A DNA stretch of 53,206 bases, taken from positions 110,793 through 163,998 of the forward strand of contig NZ_JANZYP010000011.1 of the NCBI RefSeq assembly GCF_025506355.1, written 5' to 3'. Below are positions 30,073-38,288 of the stretch, piece after piece. The notes beneath the pieces are model-generated. The model was not told the DNA's origin. It saw only the letters and a list, made by a program, of their open reading frames with translations, and ran no database searches. The DNA comes from Sphaerisporangium corydalis (GTDB taxonomy: Bacteria > Actinomycetota > Actinomycetes > Streptosporangiales > Streptosporangiaceae). Position 1 is the stretch's first letter. Each line of letters starts with the position of its first letter. Made by a program: the position numbers and the translations under genes.

Positions 30073-31811
30073 GACGCCGCGCCGTCCCGCGGCCCGTCCG
30101 CCGCGTCCCTGTTCTGCGGCCCGTCCGCCGCGTCCCTGTTCCGCGGCCCGTCCGCCGTGCCGTCCCCCGACCCGTCCGCCGTGTCATCCCCCGGCCCGTC
30201 CGGCGCCGCGCCGTTCTCGCCGAGGGGGAGGCGCACGGTGAACACCGCGCCCGCGCCCGCGTTGCCGACCTCGATCGTGCCGGACAGGCGCCGCACAGCC
30301 TGCCCGGCCATGGCCAGGCCGAGGCCACGCCCGTCGCCCTTGGTGGTCCACCCGCGACGGAACGCCTCCTTGGCCGTCTCGGCGCCGAGCCCCGGCCCGC
30401 TGTCGCCGACGCGGATCAGGAACGTGCCGTCCTCGGCGCGCAGGTGGACGCCCACGCGGGCCGGTGGCGTGCCGGACACGGCGGCGTCCATCGCGTTGTC
30501 GAGGAGGTTGCCGAGAATGGTCACCAGGTCGCGGCCGTCCAGGGCGACGTCGTCCAGCTCGCTCTCCGGGCTGAGGGAGAGCTCGACCCCGCGTTCGGCC
30601 GCCTCGGCGGTCTTGCCGAGCAGCAGCGCCGCCAGCACGGGTTCCCGTACCGCGCCGACCACCCGGTCGGTGAGCTGCTGGGCGGCCCGCAGCTCCGCCG
30701 TGGCGAAGTCGACCGCCTGCTCGGCGCGTCCCAGCTCGACGAGCGTGACGACGGTGTGCAGCCGGTTGGCGGCCTCGTGGGCGGCCGAGCGGAGCGAGTC
30801 GGCGAAGCCGCGTTCGGCGTCGAGCTGGCCGGTGAGCGCCTGCAGCTCGGTGTGGTCGCGCAACGTCACCACCGTGCCGAGCGACCGCGAGCCCGAGCGG
30901 ACCGTGGCCGCGCTGACGACGAGCACGCGGTCACCGGTCAGATGGATCTCGTCGGCGCGGTCCTCGCCGGAGGAGAGCGCCTCGGCCAGCGAGGGCGGCA
31001 GCCCCAGCTCGGTGACCCGCCGCCCCTCGGCGTCGCCGGGGAGGTCCAGCAGCTCCCGTGCGCCGTCGTTGGCCAGCGTCAGCCGGTGCCCGCCGTCGAC
31101 CAGGAGCAGTCCCTCGCGGACCGCGTGCAGGATCGCGTTGTGGTGCTCGTACATGCGGTTCAGCTCGGCCGACCGCAGCCCGTGCGTGTGCCGCCGCAGC
31201 CGCGCGCCGACCAGGTACGTGCCCGCGGTGCCCGCCGACAGGCCGAGCAGCCCGGTGAGCACGGCGGTCGCGATCTGCTCGCGCAACTGCGCGCTGATCT
31301 TGTCGACGGTGATGCCCGCGCTCACCAGCGCGCGGATGTTCCCCGCGCCGTCGCGGACGGGGGTGACGGCCCGCACCGAGGGGCCGAGCGTGCCGGTGTA
31401 GGTCTCGGTGAACGTGCGCCCCGCCAGCGCGGCGGCGGTGTTGCCGAGGAACCGCCCGCCGATCTGCGACGCGGTCGGGTGGGTGTACCTGCGCCCCTCC
31501 CTGCTCATGATCGTGATGAAGTCCAGCCCGGCCTCCGTGCGCACCCGCTCGGCGTACGGCTGGAGCGCCACCGTCGGGTCCGGGTCCCCGAGGGCGGCGA
31601 GCACGGCCGGGGAGTCGGCCACGCTGATCGCGACCGCGCTGGTCGTCCGCGCGGCGTCGTCGATCAGGATCTGCCGCACGTGGGAGAAGGCGAGCAGGGT
31701 GCCGCCCGCCACGGTGATCCCCACGACGGCGATCTGCAGCGCGAGCATCTGCCTGGCCAGGCTCCACCGTCCCGGCCGGGTCGCGATCATCGTCAGGGCT
31801 CTCACATTCAC
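30069..31811 (-). CDS. DcuS/CitA-type sensor histidine kinase
   Basis: 580 residues. First membrane helix MLALQIAVVGITVAGGTLLAF, then an extracytoplasmic PAS sensor (about 45-175) with EGRRYTHPTASQIGGRFLGN, and a second helix about 180-203. A cytoplasmic PAS domain (HNAILHAVREGLLLVDGGHRLTLAND) precedes SLRSAAHEAANRLHTVVTLVELG with phospho-acceptor His345, N-box DLVTILGNLLDNAMDAA, G1 GDSGPGLG and G2 DGRGLGLAMAG. The last 43 residues are an Asp/Gly/Ala-rich repeat tail (ADGPRNRDA, ADGPQNRDA) absent from typical members. The family senses citrate, fumarate, malate or succinate. Confidence 0.9.
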   Translation of the reverse strand: MNVRALTMIATRPGRWSLARQMLALQIAVVGITVAGGTLLAFSHVRQILIDDAARTTSAVAISVADSPAVLAALGDPDPTVALQPYAERVRTEAGLDFITIMSREGRRYTHPTASQIGGRFLGNTAAALAGRTFTETYTGTLGPSVRAVTPVRDGAGNIRALVSAGITVDKISAQLREQIATAVLTGLLGLSAGTAGTYLVGARLRRHTHGLRSAELNRMYEHHNAILHAVREGLLLVDGGHRLTLANDGARELLDLPGDAEGRRVTELGLPPSLAEALSSGEDRADEIHLTGDRVLVVSAATVRSGSRSLGTVVTLRDHTELQALTGQLDAERGFADSLRSAAHEAANRLHTVVTLVELGRAEQAVDFATAELRAAQQLTDRVVGAVREPVLAALLLGKTAEAAERGVELSLSPESELDDVALDGRDLVTILGNLLDNAMDAAVSGTPPARVGVHLRAEDGTFLIRVGDSGPGLGAETAKEAFRRGWTTKGDGRGLGLAMAGQAVRRLSGTIEVGNAGAGAVFTVRLPLGENGAAPDGPGDDTADGSGDGTADGPRNRDAADGPQNRDAADGPRDGAAS

Positions 31812-31880
31812 GGGTTCACCAGTTCGGGGCCGGGCGGTTCACACGCTCGCGGATGCGGCGGTGAACGAAATGTACGCAAT

Positions 31881-31914
31881 AGTGACCCAGGTCACTACCG
31901 TGACGCATAGTCAC
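31881..31914. promoter_or_regulatory. Two adjacent dyads between the kinase and dctA, probable DcuR-like operator
   Basis: AGTGACCCAGGTCACT (31881-31896) is a perfect 7-bp inverted repeat with a 2-bp centre. GTGAC-N5-GTCAC (31900-31914) is a second dyad with the same half-site. They lie about 50 bp before the transporter start and about 70 bp before the kinase start. Confidence 0.6.
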
Positions 31915-31961
31915 TCGACCGATGCTTCGCTTCCTCCGCATGAATGACCAAGGAGGGTCGC

Positions 31962-33332
31962 GTGACCACACCTCAATCCCCAGGTCACCGGGACCGTACC
32001 CGCTATCTCTACCTGGCGGTAATCATCGCCGTCATCGCCGGGATCGTGGTCGGGCTCGTCGCCCCGGCCGCCGGTGTGGCGATGAAGCCGCTCGGGACGG
32101 CGTTCGTGGCGCTGATCAAGATGATGATCAGCCCGATCATCTTCTGCACCATCGTCCTCGGGGTCGGATCGGTGGCCCAGGCCGCCAAGGTGGGCAAGGT
32201 CGGCGGCCTCGCCATCGGCTACTTCCTCATCATGTCCACGGTGGCCCTGGTCATCGGCCTGGTCGTCGGCAACCTGCTGCACCCGGGCGCCGGCCTGCAG
32301 CTGACCGACGAGCTGCGCAAGGCCGCAGAGGACCAGGCGGCCAAGGGCGGCGAGAGCGACACCACCACGTTCCTGCTCGGCATCATCCCCACCACCTTCG
32401 TCTCGGCGTTCACCGAGGGGCAGGTGCTGCAGACCCTGCTCGTGGCGCTGCTCACCGGCTTCGCCCTCCAGGCGATGGGGGAGCGGGCCGTGCCGATGCT
32501 CAACGGCCTCGCCCACATCCAGCGGCTCGTCTTCCGCGTGCTGGCGATGATCATGTGGGCCGCGCCGGTGGGCGCGTTCGGCGCGATGGCGGCGGTGACC
32601 GGCGCGGGCGGGTTCGGCGCGCTCCAGAGCCTCGCCCTGCTCATGGGCGCCTTCTACCTCACCTGCCTGCTGTTCGTCGGCCTCATCCTCGGGCCGATGC
32701 TGTGGCTGTTCGCCCGGATCAACCTGGTGTCGCTGCTGCGGTACCTCGGCCGGGAGTTCCTGCTCATCCTGTCGACGTCCTCCTCCGAGTCCGCGCTGCC
32801 GAGGCTGATCGCCAAGATGGAGCACCTCGGCGTGAGCCGGGCCGTGGCCGGCATCACCGTGCCGACGGGATACTCCTTCAACCTCGACGGCACGGCCATC
32901 TACCTCACGATGGCGACGCTGTTCGTGGCGCGCGCCACCGGCGCCCCGCTGTCGGTGGGGGAGCAGGTGTCCCTGCTCGTCTTCATGATCATCGCCTCGA
33001 AGGGCGCGGCCGGCGTCACCGGCGCCGGGCTCGCCACCCTGGCCGGCGGCCTGCAGTCGCACCGTCCCGAGCTGGTAGACGGCGTGGGGCTCATCGTGGG
33101 CATCGACCGCTTCATGTCCGAGGCGCGGGCGCTGACCAACTTCGCCGGCAACGCGGTGGCCACCGTCCTGATCGGCAACTGGACCAACGACTTCGACCGG
33201 GAACGGGCCACCGAGGTGCTCGCCGGCCGGGCGCCGTTCGACGAGGAGACCTTCGTGGACGACCACGCGCCCTCGGATCCCCCGCCGCCGGCGGCTCCCG
33301 AGGAGCCTGTTCCGGCGCTCTCCCCCAGGTGA
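31962..33332 (+). CDS. dctA: C4-dicarboxylate:cation symporter (DctA family)
   Basis: 456 residues from a GTG six nt behind AAGGAGG; an ATG 18 nt upstream would place the ribosome site inside the gene. Family motifs: KMMISPIIFCTIVLGVGS, the re-entrant SSSESALPRLI loop, PTGYSFNLDGTAIYLTMA, IASKGAAGVTGAGLATLA and GIDRFMSEARALTNFAGNAVATVLIG. The last is the Asp/Arg/Asn substrate and cation site of DctA/GltP carriers. Divergence from a DcuS/DcuR-like pair makes uptake of succinate, fumarate or malate the likely role; glutamate/aspartate carriers share the fold. A terminator hairpin follows. Confidence 0.9.
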   Translation: MTTPQSPGHRDRTRYLYLAVIIAVIAGIVVGLVAPAAGVAMKPLGTAFVALIKMMISPIIFCTIVLGVGSVAQAAKVGKVGGLAIGYFLIMSTVALVIGLVVGNLLHPGAGLQLTDELRKAAEDQAAKGGESDTTTFLLGIIPTTFVSAFTEGQVLQTLLVALLTGFALQAMGERAVPMLNGLAHIQRLVFRVLAMIMWAAPVGAFGAMAAVTGAGGFGALQSLALLMGAFYLTCLLFVGLILGPMLWLFARINLVSLLRYLGREFLLILSTSSSESALPRLIAKMEHLGVSRAVAGITVPTGYSFNLDGTAIYLTMATLFVARATGAPLSVGEQVSLLVFMIIASKGAAGVTGAGLATLAGGLQSHRPELVDGVGLIVGIDRFMSEARALTNFAGNAVATVLIGNWTNDFDRERATEVLAGRAPFDEETFVDDHAPSDPPPPAAPEEPVPALSPR

Positions 33333-33355
33333 CGATGGCGGAGCACTCCTGACTT

Positions 33356-33388
33356 TTCGGACGGGGCCCGAAGCGGGTCCCGTCCGAA
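33356..33388 (+). terminator. Terminator hairpin after dctA
   Basis: TTCGGACGGG (33356-33365) pairs with 33379-33388, extended by an inner GCCCG/CGGGT stem, giving about 15 bp with a 3-nt loop. It begins 23 nt after the stop. Confidence 0.65.
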
Positions 33389-33430
33389 ATAGGATGAACC
33401 AGTGGCCACCCGGCCACGTAGCTCCTTTTG

Positions 33431-33464
33431 CCGCATTCCCACGGCCGTTTCCGCATTCCCGCGG
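33431..33464 (+). promoter_or_regulatory. Paired operator-like direct repeats upstream of the aminotransferase
   Basis: CCGCATTCCCACGG (33431-33444) and CCGCATTCCCGCGG (33451-33464) differ at one base and start 20 bp apart, about two helical turns. Each has CCG/CGG ends. The period is not a multiple of three, which argues that this stretch is regulatory DNA rather than codons. Confidence 0.55.
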
Positions 33465-33476
33465 ACGCCGATCGTC

Positions 33477-35687
33477 ATGGAGGAGGGGCCACCGTTGGCC
33501 GGTTCCGCCGATCTCAACCTGCTACGCGCTGAGGCGCACAGCCCGTCGTACTTCTCGCTCCTGCGGGGGAGCTCCGGGCTAGAGGGTGCTCCGGTGGACT
33601 TCTGCATACCCTGCAACCCATACTTCCCCACACCAGAGGTTTTCGAACTTCTTGGCAGAAATATCACCACGATCCTCAAGTACTACCCGAGCGACACCGA
33701 CACCATCGCCGCCGAGCTCAGCGCGGTCCTCGGGCTGAAGTCCCAGACCGTGGTGATGGGCAACGGGTCGACCGAGCTCATCACCTGGATCGACCACCTG
33801 CTTGTCCGCGAGAGCCTCGCCATCCCCATCCCCACCTTCGGCCGCTGGACCGACCAGCCGCTGGAGACCGGCAAGCGCGTGGACATGTTCCCGCTGCCGG
33901 AGGCGCAGGGGTTCGCGCTCGACATCGAGGAGTACGTGCGGTTCGTGCGCAAGCGGGGGTCGCGGGTCGCGGTCATCTGCAACCCCAACAACCCCGACGG
34001 CGGATACCTGCGCCGCGCCCAGGTCATCGACCTGCTAGACGAGTTCTCCGACCTGGACCTGGTCGTCGTGGACGAGTCGTTCATCGACTTCGTCGACGCC
34101 GAGGAGAACCCCAGCATCGCCGACGAGGCCGCCATCCGGCCCAACGTGATCGTGCTCAAGAGCCTGGGCAAGAACTTCGGCCTGCACGGCATCCGCTTCG
34201 GGTACATGGTGGCGAACCCGGCGCTGGCCGGCAACGTCCGCCGCATGCTGCCCAAGTGGAACCTGAACTCCTTCGCCGAGTCGGTCGTCTTCATGCTCAA
34301 GGAGCACACGCGCGAGTACCAGGAGAGCCTGCGGCTGCTGGCGGCCGACCGGCGGTCCATGTTCCAGCAGCTCGCGACGCTGCCCGGCCTCACCGTCTAC
34401 CCCTCGCAAGGCAACTTCCTGATGGTGAAGCTGCCGCACGGCAAGGACGGCAAGGCGCTGCGCGACTACCTGTACACGGCGCACAACGTCTTCGTGCGTG
34501 AGTGCGGCAACAAGCTCGGGTCCAGCAGCCAGTTCCTGCGCCTGGTGGTCCGGCCGAGGCCGGACGTGCAGCGCCTGGTCGACGGGCTGCAGTCCTACCT
34601 GTTCACCGTCGGCAGCGGCCGGGCCGCCGCGGCGATCAGCCCGCTGCCCGTCCGTCAGGCGGCGGTCGCCTACCAGGCGGCGCCGGTCCCGCTGCCCGAG
34701 CCGTCGTACGCGGCGTCCGCCACGCCCCTGGAGCCCGCGTACCTGCCGCCCGCGCCCGAACCGGCCTACCAGGCGGCGGCGCGCCAGGAGCCCGCGTACC
34801 AGGCGGCGGCCCTGCCCGAGCCCGCGTACCAGCCGCCTGTCCGGCAGGAGCCCGTCTACCAGGTGCCGGAGCCGTCGTACCAGCCGCTGGAGCCCGCCTA
34901 CCAGCCGGCTGTCCGGCAGGAGACCGTGTACCAGCCCCCGGAGCCGTCGTACCAGGTGCCGGTCCGGCAGGAGACGGTTTACCAGCCCCCGGAGCCGTCG
35001 TACCAGGTGCCGGAGCCGTCGTACCAGGCGCCCGTCCGGCAGGAGACGGTGTACCAGCCCCCGGAACCCTCGTACCAGGCGCCCGTCCGGCAGGAGACCG
35101 TGTACCAGCCGCCGGAGCCCTCCTACCAGGCGCCCGCCCGGCCGGAGCCGTCCTACCCGGCCTCCTCCGGGCACCGCAAGGACTCGTCGTACGCCACCCC
35201 GGTCGCCTACTCCGCCCAGGAGCCCAACGCGTACCTGTCGGATCCCGCCCCGGTGACGCCGACCGCGTACCTGAAGGAGCCGGCCCCGGTGACGCCCACG
35301 GCGTACCTCAAGGAGCCGGTCGCCGCGGTGTCCTCGTACCCGGACGACGGGACGTACCTGAAGGAGAGGGACTCCTACGAGGCCAGGATGGCCCGGCAGA
35401 ACAAGGCGGCCGGCACGCCGTCCGGGTACCACAGCGGGTTCCCGGCCGAGTCGTCCACCCAGCAGAGGCAGCTTCCCCCGGCGCGGCCGTACCAGCGGGA
35501 GGACCCGTTCGTCGTGGGCAACCAGGACCCGAGGCACGGCCGCCTCGACGTGGGCAACGACAACCTGCGGCACGATCCGCTCGACCCGCTCGACACCACG
35601 CAGCAGTGGACGTTCGACGACAACACCGAGCCCTTCAGCGTGGTGTCGCCCGAGCGGAACCGCAGGTACGGCAACCGCAGGCCCTGA
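33477..35687 (+). CDS. PLP-dependent class I/II aminotransferase with a long tyrosine-rich repeat tail
   Basis: 736 residues from ATG 33477 (MEEGPPLAGSADLN). A GTG at 33402 would add 25 residues encoded by the paired operator-like repeats. Residues 1-380 are a fold-type I enzyme close to histidinol-phosphate aminotransferase/threonine-phosphate decarboxylase: CNPYFPTPEVF, MGNGSTELI, ICNPNNPDGGY, VVVDESFIDF, the PLP lysine in KSLGKNFGLHGIRFGYM (about 231) and LRLVVRPRPDVQRLVDGL. Residues 395-565 are tandem repeats such as VRQETVYQPPEPSYQ. Two TPTAYLKEP units and a charged end (TTQQWTFDD, ERNRRYGNRRP) follow. No signal peptide. The tail is probably disordered; substrate and role unknown. Confidence 0.8.
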   Translation: MEEGPPLAGSADLNLLRAEAHSPSYFSLLRGSSGLEGAPVDFCIPCNPYFPTPEVFELLGRNITTILKYYPSDTDTIAAELSAVLGLKSQTVVMGNGSTELITWIDHLLVRESLAIPIPTFGRWTDQPLETGKRVDMFPLPEAQGFALDIEEYVRFVRKRGSRVAVICNPNNPDGGYLRRAQVIDLLDEFSDLDLVVVDESFIDFVDAEENPSIADEAAIRPNVIVLKSLGKNFGLHGIRFGYMVANPALAGNVRRMLPKWNLNSFAESVVFMLKEHTREYQESLRLLAADRRSMFQQLATLPGLTVYPSQGNFLMVKLPHGKDGKALRDYLYTAHNVFVRECGNKLGSSSQFLRLVVRPRPDVQRLVDGLQSYLFTVGSGRAAAAISPLPVRQAAVAYQAAPVPLPEPSYAASATPLEPAYLPPAPEPAYQAAARQEPAYQAAALPEPAYQPPVRQEPVYQVPEPSYQPLEPAYQPAVRQETVYQPPEPSYQVPVRQETVYQPPEPSYQVPEPSYQAPVRQETVYQPPEPSYQAPVRQETVYQPPEPSYQAPARPEPSYPASSGHRKDSSYATPVAYSAQEPNAYLSDPAPVTPTAYLKEPAPVTPTAYLKEPVAAVSSYPDDGTYLKERDSYEARMARQNKAAGTPSGYHSGFPAESSTQQRQLPPARPYQREDPFVVGNQDPRHGRLDVGNDNLRHDPLDPLDTTQQWTFDDNTEPFSVVSPERNRRYGNRRP
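34690..35156 (+). repeat. Coding tandem repeat (Tyr/Pro/Gln/Glu units)
   Basis: Nineteen or so tyrosines spaced 7 or 10 residues apart. In the best-kept part a 17-residue composite unit (VRQETVYQ + PPEPSYQAP, 51 bp) recurs four to five times. The DNA copies are nearly identical there, which shows recent expansion. Confidence 0.85.
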
Positions 35688-35695
35688 CCCGCGCG

Positions 35696-35726
35696 GCCCT
35701 GACCGTCACCACTCGACGGTCAGGGC
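35696..35726. terminator. Bidirectional hairpin terminator
   Basis: 12-bp perfect stem (GCCCTGACCGTC at 35696-35707 with 35715-35726) and a 7-nt loop, between the convergent genes ending at 35687 and 35733. Confidence 0.7.
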
Positions 35727-35732
35727 GCGGGG

Positions 35733-36737
35733 TCACTTCGGGAGGCCGGCCCGGTACACGTCCTTGGCGATGGCGGTCAGGCGGGCGGCGGAGGCTCTGA
35801 AGGTGGCGCCGGCCGGTTGCAGCGTGAGCACGACGAGGATCAGGCGATCCCCCTTGCCCACCAGACCGGTCGTGTGCAGCACCGGCCGGCTCAGGTTCAC
35901 CGGCGCCCGCACGGCCGAGGCGCTCGCCGCCTCCGCCGTCCCCGCCTGCTCCGAGCCGCCCGCCGAGACGTCCGCAGGCGCGCTCGCCTCGGCCGCGCCC
36001 GCCTGCTCTGATGAGACGCCCGCCGTATTCGTCCCGGCCGCCTCGGCCGCGCCGCGCGTGCCGGAGCAGCGGACGGCGGGCCGGGCGCCGTACCCGGACC
36101 AGCCCTGCTTGACCGCCCACGGCCGGGGCAGCGCGCTCGGGATGCCGAAATATTGGTCGAAGTCGTCGGCCGCGCAGCGCGTCGCGTTCCGCAGGTGGCC
36201 GAGGACGAGGTCGCGGACCTTCGGGTCGGCCCGGTCCAGCAGGTAGCGGTACGCCCGTACGACGTCGGCCGCGCTGAGCGCGGTGTACCCCCAGAAGCCG
36301 GGCTTGGACGCCGGCGGCGGGCCGGTGTCGGTCAAGCCCATGCGGCGGACCATCCGCGTGATGACCGCCGTCCGCCCGCCGCGCGTCCACAGGGCCGTCG
36401 CGGCGTCGTCGTCGCTGGAGCGGAGCATGCGGCGCAGCAGGTCGCGGTCGCGGGCCGGGACGGCGGTGCCGGCCTTGTGGGACTCCAGGTAGTCCACCGC
36501 GATGAGGATCTTGACCACCGACGCCGACCTGAACCGGGTGTGCACCTTGGCTCCGAGCGTCGCCCGGCCCGTGGTGCGGTCGAACACCATGTAGGCCGCC
36601 GTCGTGCCAGGGGGGATCCTCGGCGGGCGCGCCGACGCGGCGGGGGCCGCCACGGCCTGCGGCACCGGCGTGAAGGTCGTGGCGAGGACGGCGGCCAGCG
36701 CCACCGTCAGCGGGGCCCTCAGCGTGAACGGGATCAT
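35733..36737 (-). CDS. Secreted beta-lactamase-fold serine hydrolase (class A / DD-peptidase-like)
   Basis: 334 residues. The signal peptide (LRAPLTVALAAVLATTFTPVPQAVA) ends near residue 31. The penicillin-binding fold motifs are S73-x-x-K76 (SASVVK), an SDN-like S108-D-D, and K210-Q-G in place of KTG before the last strands. No Glu166-type omega-loop Glu can be assigned, so hydrolysis of beta-lactams is doubtful; peptidoglycan-related or structural roles are as likely. An Ala/Glu/Ser-rich, repeat-like insertion (about 226-278) separates KQG from the final strands and is unusual. AGGG lies 8-9 nt before the ATG. Divergent from ppgK. Confidence 0.75.
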   Translation of the reverse strand: MIPFTLRAPLTVALAAVLATTFTPVPQAVAAPAASARPPRIPPGTTAAYMVFDRTTGRATLGAKVHTRFRSASVVKILIAVDYLESHKAGTAVPARDRDLLRRMLRSSDDDAATALWTRGGRTAVITRMVRRMGLTDTGPPPASKPGFWGYTALSAADVVRAYRYLLDRADPKVRDLVLGHLRNATRCAADDFDQYFGIPSALPRPWAVKQGWSGYGARPAVRCSGTRGAAEAAGTNTAGVSSEQAGAAEASAPADVSAGGSEQAGTAEAASASAVRAPVNLSRPVLHTTGLVGKGDRLILVVLTLQPAGATFRASAARLTAIAKDVYRAGLPK

Positions 36738-36857
36738 CCGACATCCCTACCAGATCGCGACATGTCCGATATCTCTAATCCAGAGAACTGGTGGTAGTTC
36801 TGCATCGGCGGCCGGATATCGGCAATAAGGGCTGCACGAGCCTCATGAGGGAGTGGC

Positions 36858-37610
36858 ATGGACGTACTGGGAATCGACATCGGCGGATCAGGCATCAAGG
36901 GCGCCCCGGTGAACACCGCGGACGGAACGCTCCTGGCGGAGCGCTACCGGATCCCGACACCGGACCCCTCGGAACCGGACGCCGTCGCGGACACCGTCCG
37001 GCAGATCGTCGAGCACTTCTCCTGGACGGGGCCCGTCGGGATCACCTTCCCGGGCGTCGTGGTGGACGGCGTGACCAGGACCGCCGCCAACGTCGACCAC
37101 GCGTGGATCGACCTGGACGCCCGCAAGCTGTTCGCGGACGCGACCGGACGCGACGTCACCGTGCTGAACGACGCCGACGCCGCCGGAGTGGCGGAGGCCA
37201 CGTTCGGGGCCGGGCACGACCGCGGGGGACTCGTGCTCGTCCTGACCTTCGGGACCGGCATCGGCAGCGCCATGATCATGAACGGGGTGCTCATCCCGAA
37301 CACCGAGTTCGGGCACATCGAGATCGACGGGCACGAGGCCGAGCACCGCGCCTCCGACCACGCCCGCGAGTCGCACGACATGAGCTGGGAGAAGTGGGCC
37401 CACCGCGTCCAGGAGTACCTGGAGCACCTCCAGGCGCTGATGTCGCCGGCCCTGTTCGTCATCGGCGGCGGCGTCAGCAAGAAGGCCGACAAGTTCCTGC
37501 CCCACATCGAACTCCCCGGCACCCCTGTCGTGCCGGCGACCCTGCAGAACAACGCCGGCATCATCGGGGCCGCGCTGGCCGCCGTACCGGCCGACGCCAT
37601 CCGTCCCTGA
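36858..37610 (+). CDS. ppgK: Polyphosphate glucokinase
   Basis: 250 residues, the usual length. ROK-kinase phosphate loop LGIDIGGSGIKGAPVNT at the N-terminus, then VGITFPGVVVDGVTRTAANVDHAW, the catalytic Asp region VLNDADAAGVAEATFGAG, LTFGTGIGSAMIMNGVLIPN, FGHIEIDGHEAE, and the PpgK-specific WEKWAHRVQEYLEHLQALMSP. The enzyme phosphorylates glucose with polyphosphate or ATP in the cytoplasm. The ATG has GAGGGAGTGGC upstream. Transcribed alone, divergent from the secreted beta-lactamase-fold gene. Confidence 0.93.
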   Translation: MDVLGIDIGGSGIKGAPVNTADGTLLAERYRIPTPDPSEPDAVADTVRQIVEHFSWTGPVGITFPGVVVDGVTRTAANVDHAWIDLDARKLFADATGRDVTVLNDADAAGVAEATFGAGHDRGGLVLVLTFGTGIGSAMIMNGVLIPNTEFGHIEIDGHEAEHRASDHARESHDMSWEKWAHRVQEYLEHLQALMSPALFVIGGGVSKKADKFLPHIELPGTPVVPATLQNNAGIIGAALAAVPADAIRP

Positions 37611-37756
37611 CCTGCGCGGCGGCGCCGTCCCGGACGCGCGGGGAGGGGACGGCCGTGGCCGCCTGCGGTCAGGGGTGATCGTGAATGACGGGCCGGTCCG
37701 GTGTTTGCGCAGGTTCCTGGGGGCACTTTTACCATCGTGGGCCGGAAGGAGGCACC

Positions 37757-38203
37757 GTGGAGGTGACCATCGCATTGCGCTTGCCGCGCGATGCAGCGAG
37801 CGTGTCCGTGACCAGGCAGATCCTTGGAGCGGAGCTGGAGGTACTCGGAGTCGAGACCCAGATCAAGGAGGACATCCAGCTCATGTTGACCGAGGCGTGC
37901 TCGAACGTGATAAGGCATGCCTCCGAGACCGACGAGTACACGGTGAGCGCCCAGCTCATCGAAGATCGATTCGTGATCACGGTGGTGGACACGGGGAGCG
38001 GATTCGACCCTGAGAAGCTCGACGCCGAGAAGACCGAGACCCCGTCACCGATGGCGGAGCACGGGCGGGGGCTCCAGATCATGCGGGCGCTGGCCGACGA
38101 CGTGCGCTTCATGAACCGGCCGCTCCAGGGGGCGATCGTCTGCCTGGAGAAGGCTTTGCGCTTCACCCGGGACTCCCCGGGCGAGCTGCTCACCGCCCAC
38201 TGA
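37757..38203 (+). CDS. RsbW-like ATP-binding (anti-sigma/GHKL) protein
   Basis: 148 residues from a GTG with GGAAGGA about 6 nt upstream. GHKL motifs: N-box DIQLMLTEACSNVIRHAS, G1 VVDTGSGFDP and G2 EHGRGLQIMRALADDVRFM. This is the full minimal fold of serine kinases of the RsbW/SpoIIAB type that bind sigma factors or STAS anti-anti-sigma factors. Neither a sigma-B-type gene nor a STAS gene is adjacent, so its partner lies elsewhere. An upstream start at 37685 would add non-conserved residues. Confidence 0.85.
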   Translation: MEVTIALRLPRDAASVSVTRQILGAELEVLGVETQIKEDIQLMLTEACSNVIRHASETDEYTVSAQLIEDRFVITVVDTGSGFDPEKLDAEKTETPSPMAEHGRGLQIMRALADDVRFMNRPLQGAIVCLEKALRFTRDSPGELLTAH

Positions 38204-38288
38204 CCGGGCGGGCCACGTAGGGGGAAGGGGGGCCACCGGTAAACCGCTGGCGGAAACCGGGGGCGGGTTGCTTATCCTTGCCGGTGGC

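Noticed and set aside
34690..35156. CRISPR array
   Set aside because: Repeats are contiguous, in frame and without unique spacers; no cas genes are near.
34035..35573. A 512-codon minus-strand frame of RRLRxLVxRLL repeats opposite the aminotransferase tail
   Set aside because: It is only the complement of the coding repeat. The plus strand joins the repeats in frame to a real PLP enzyme.
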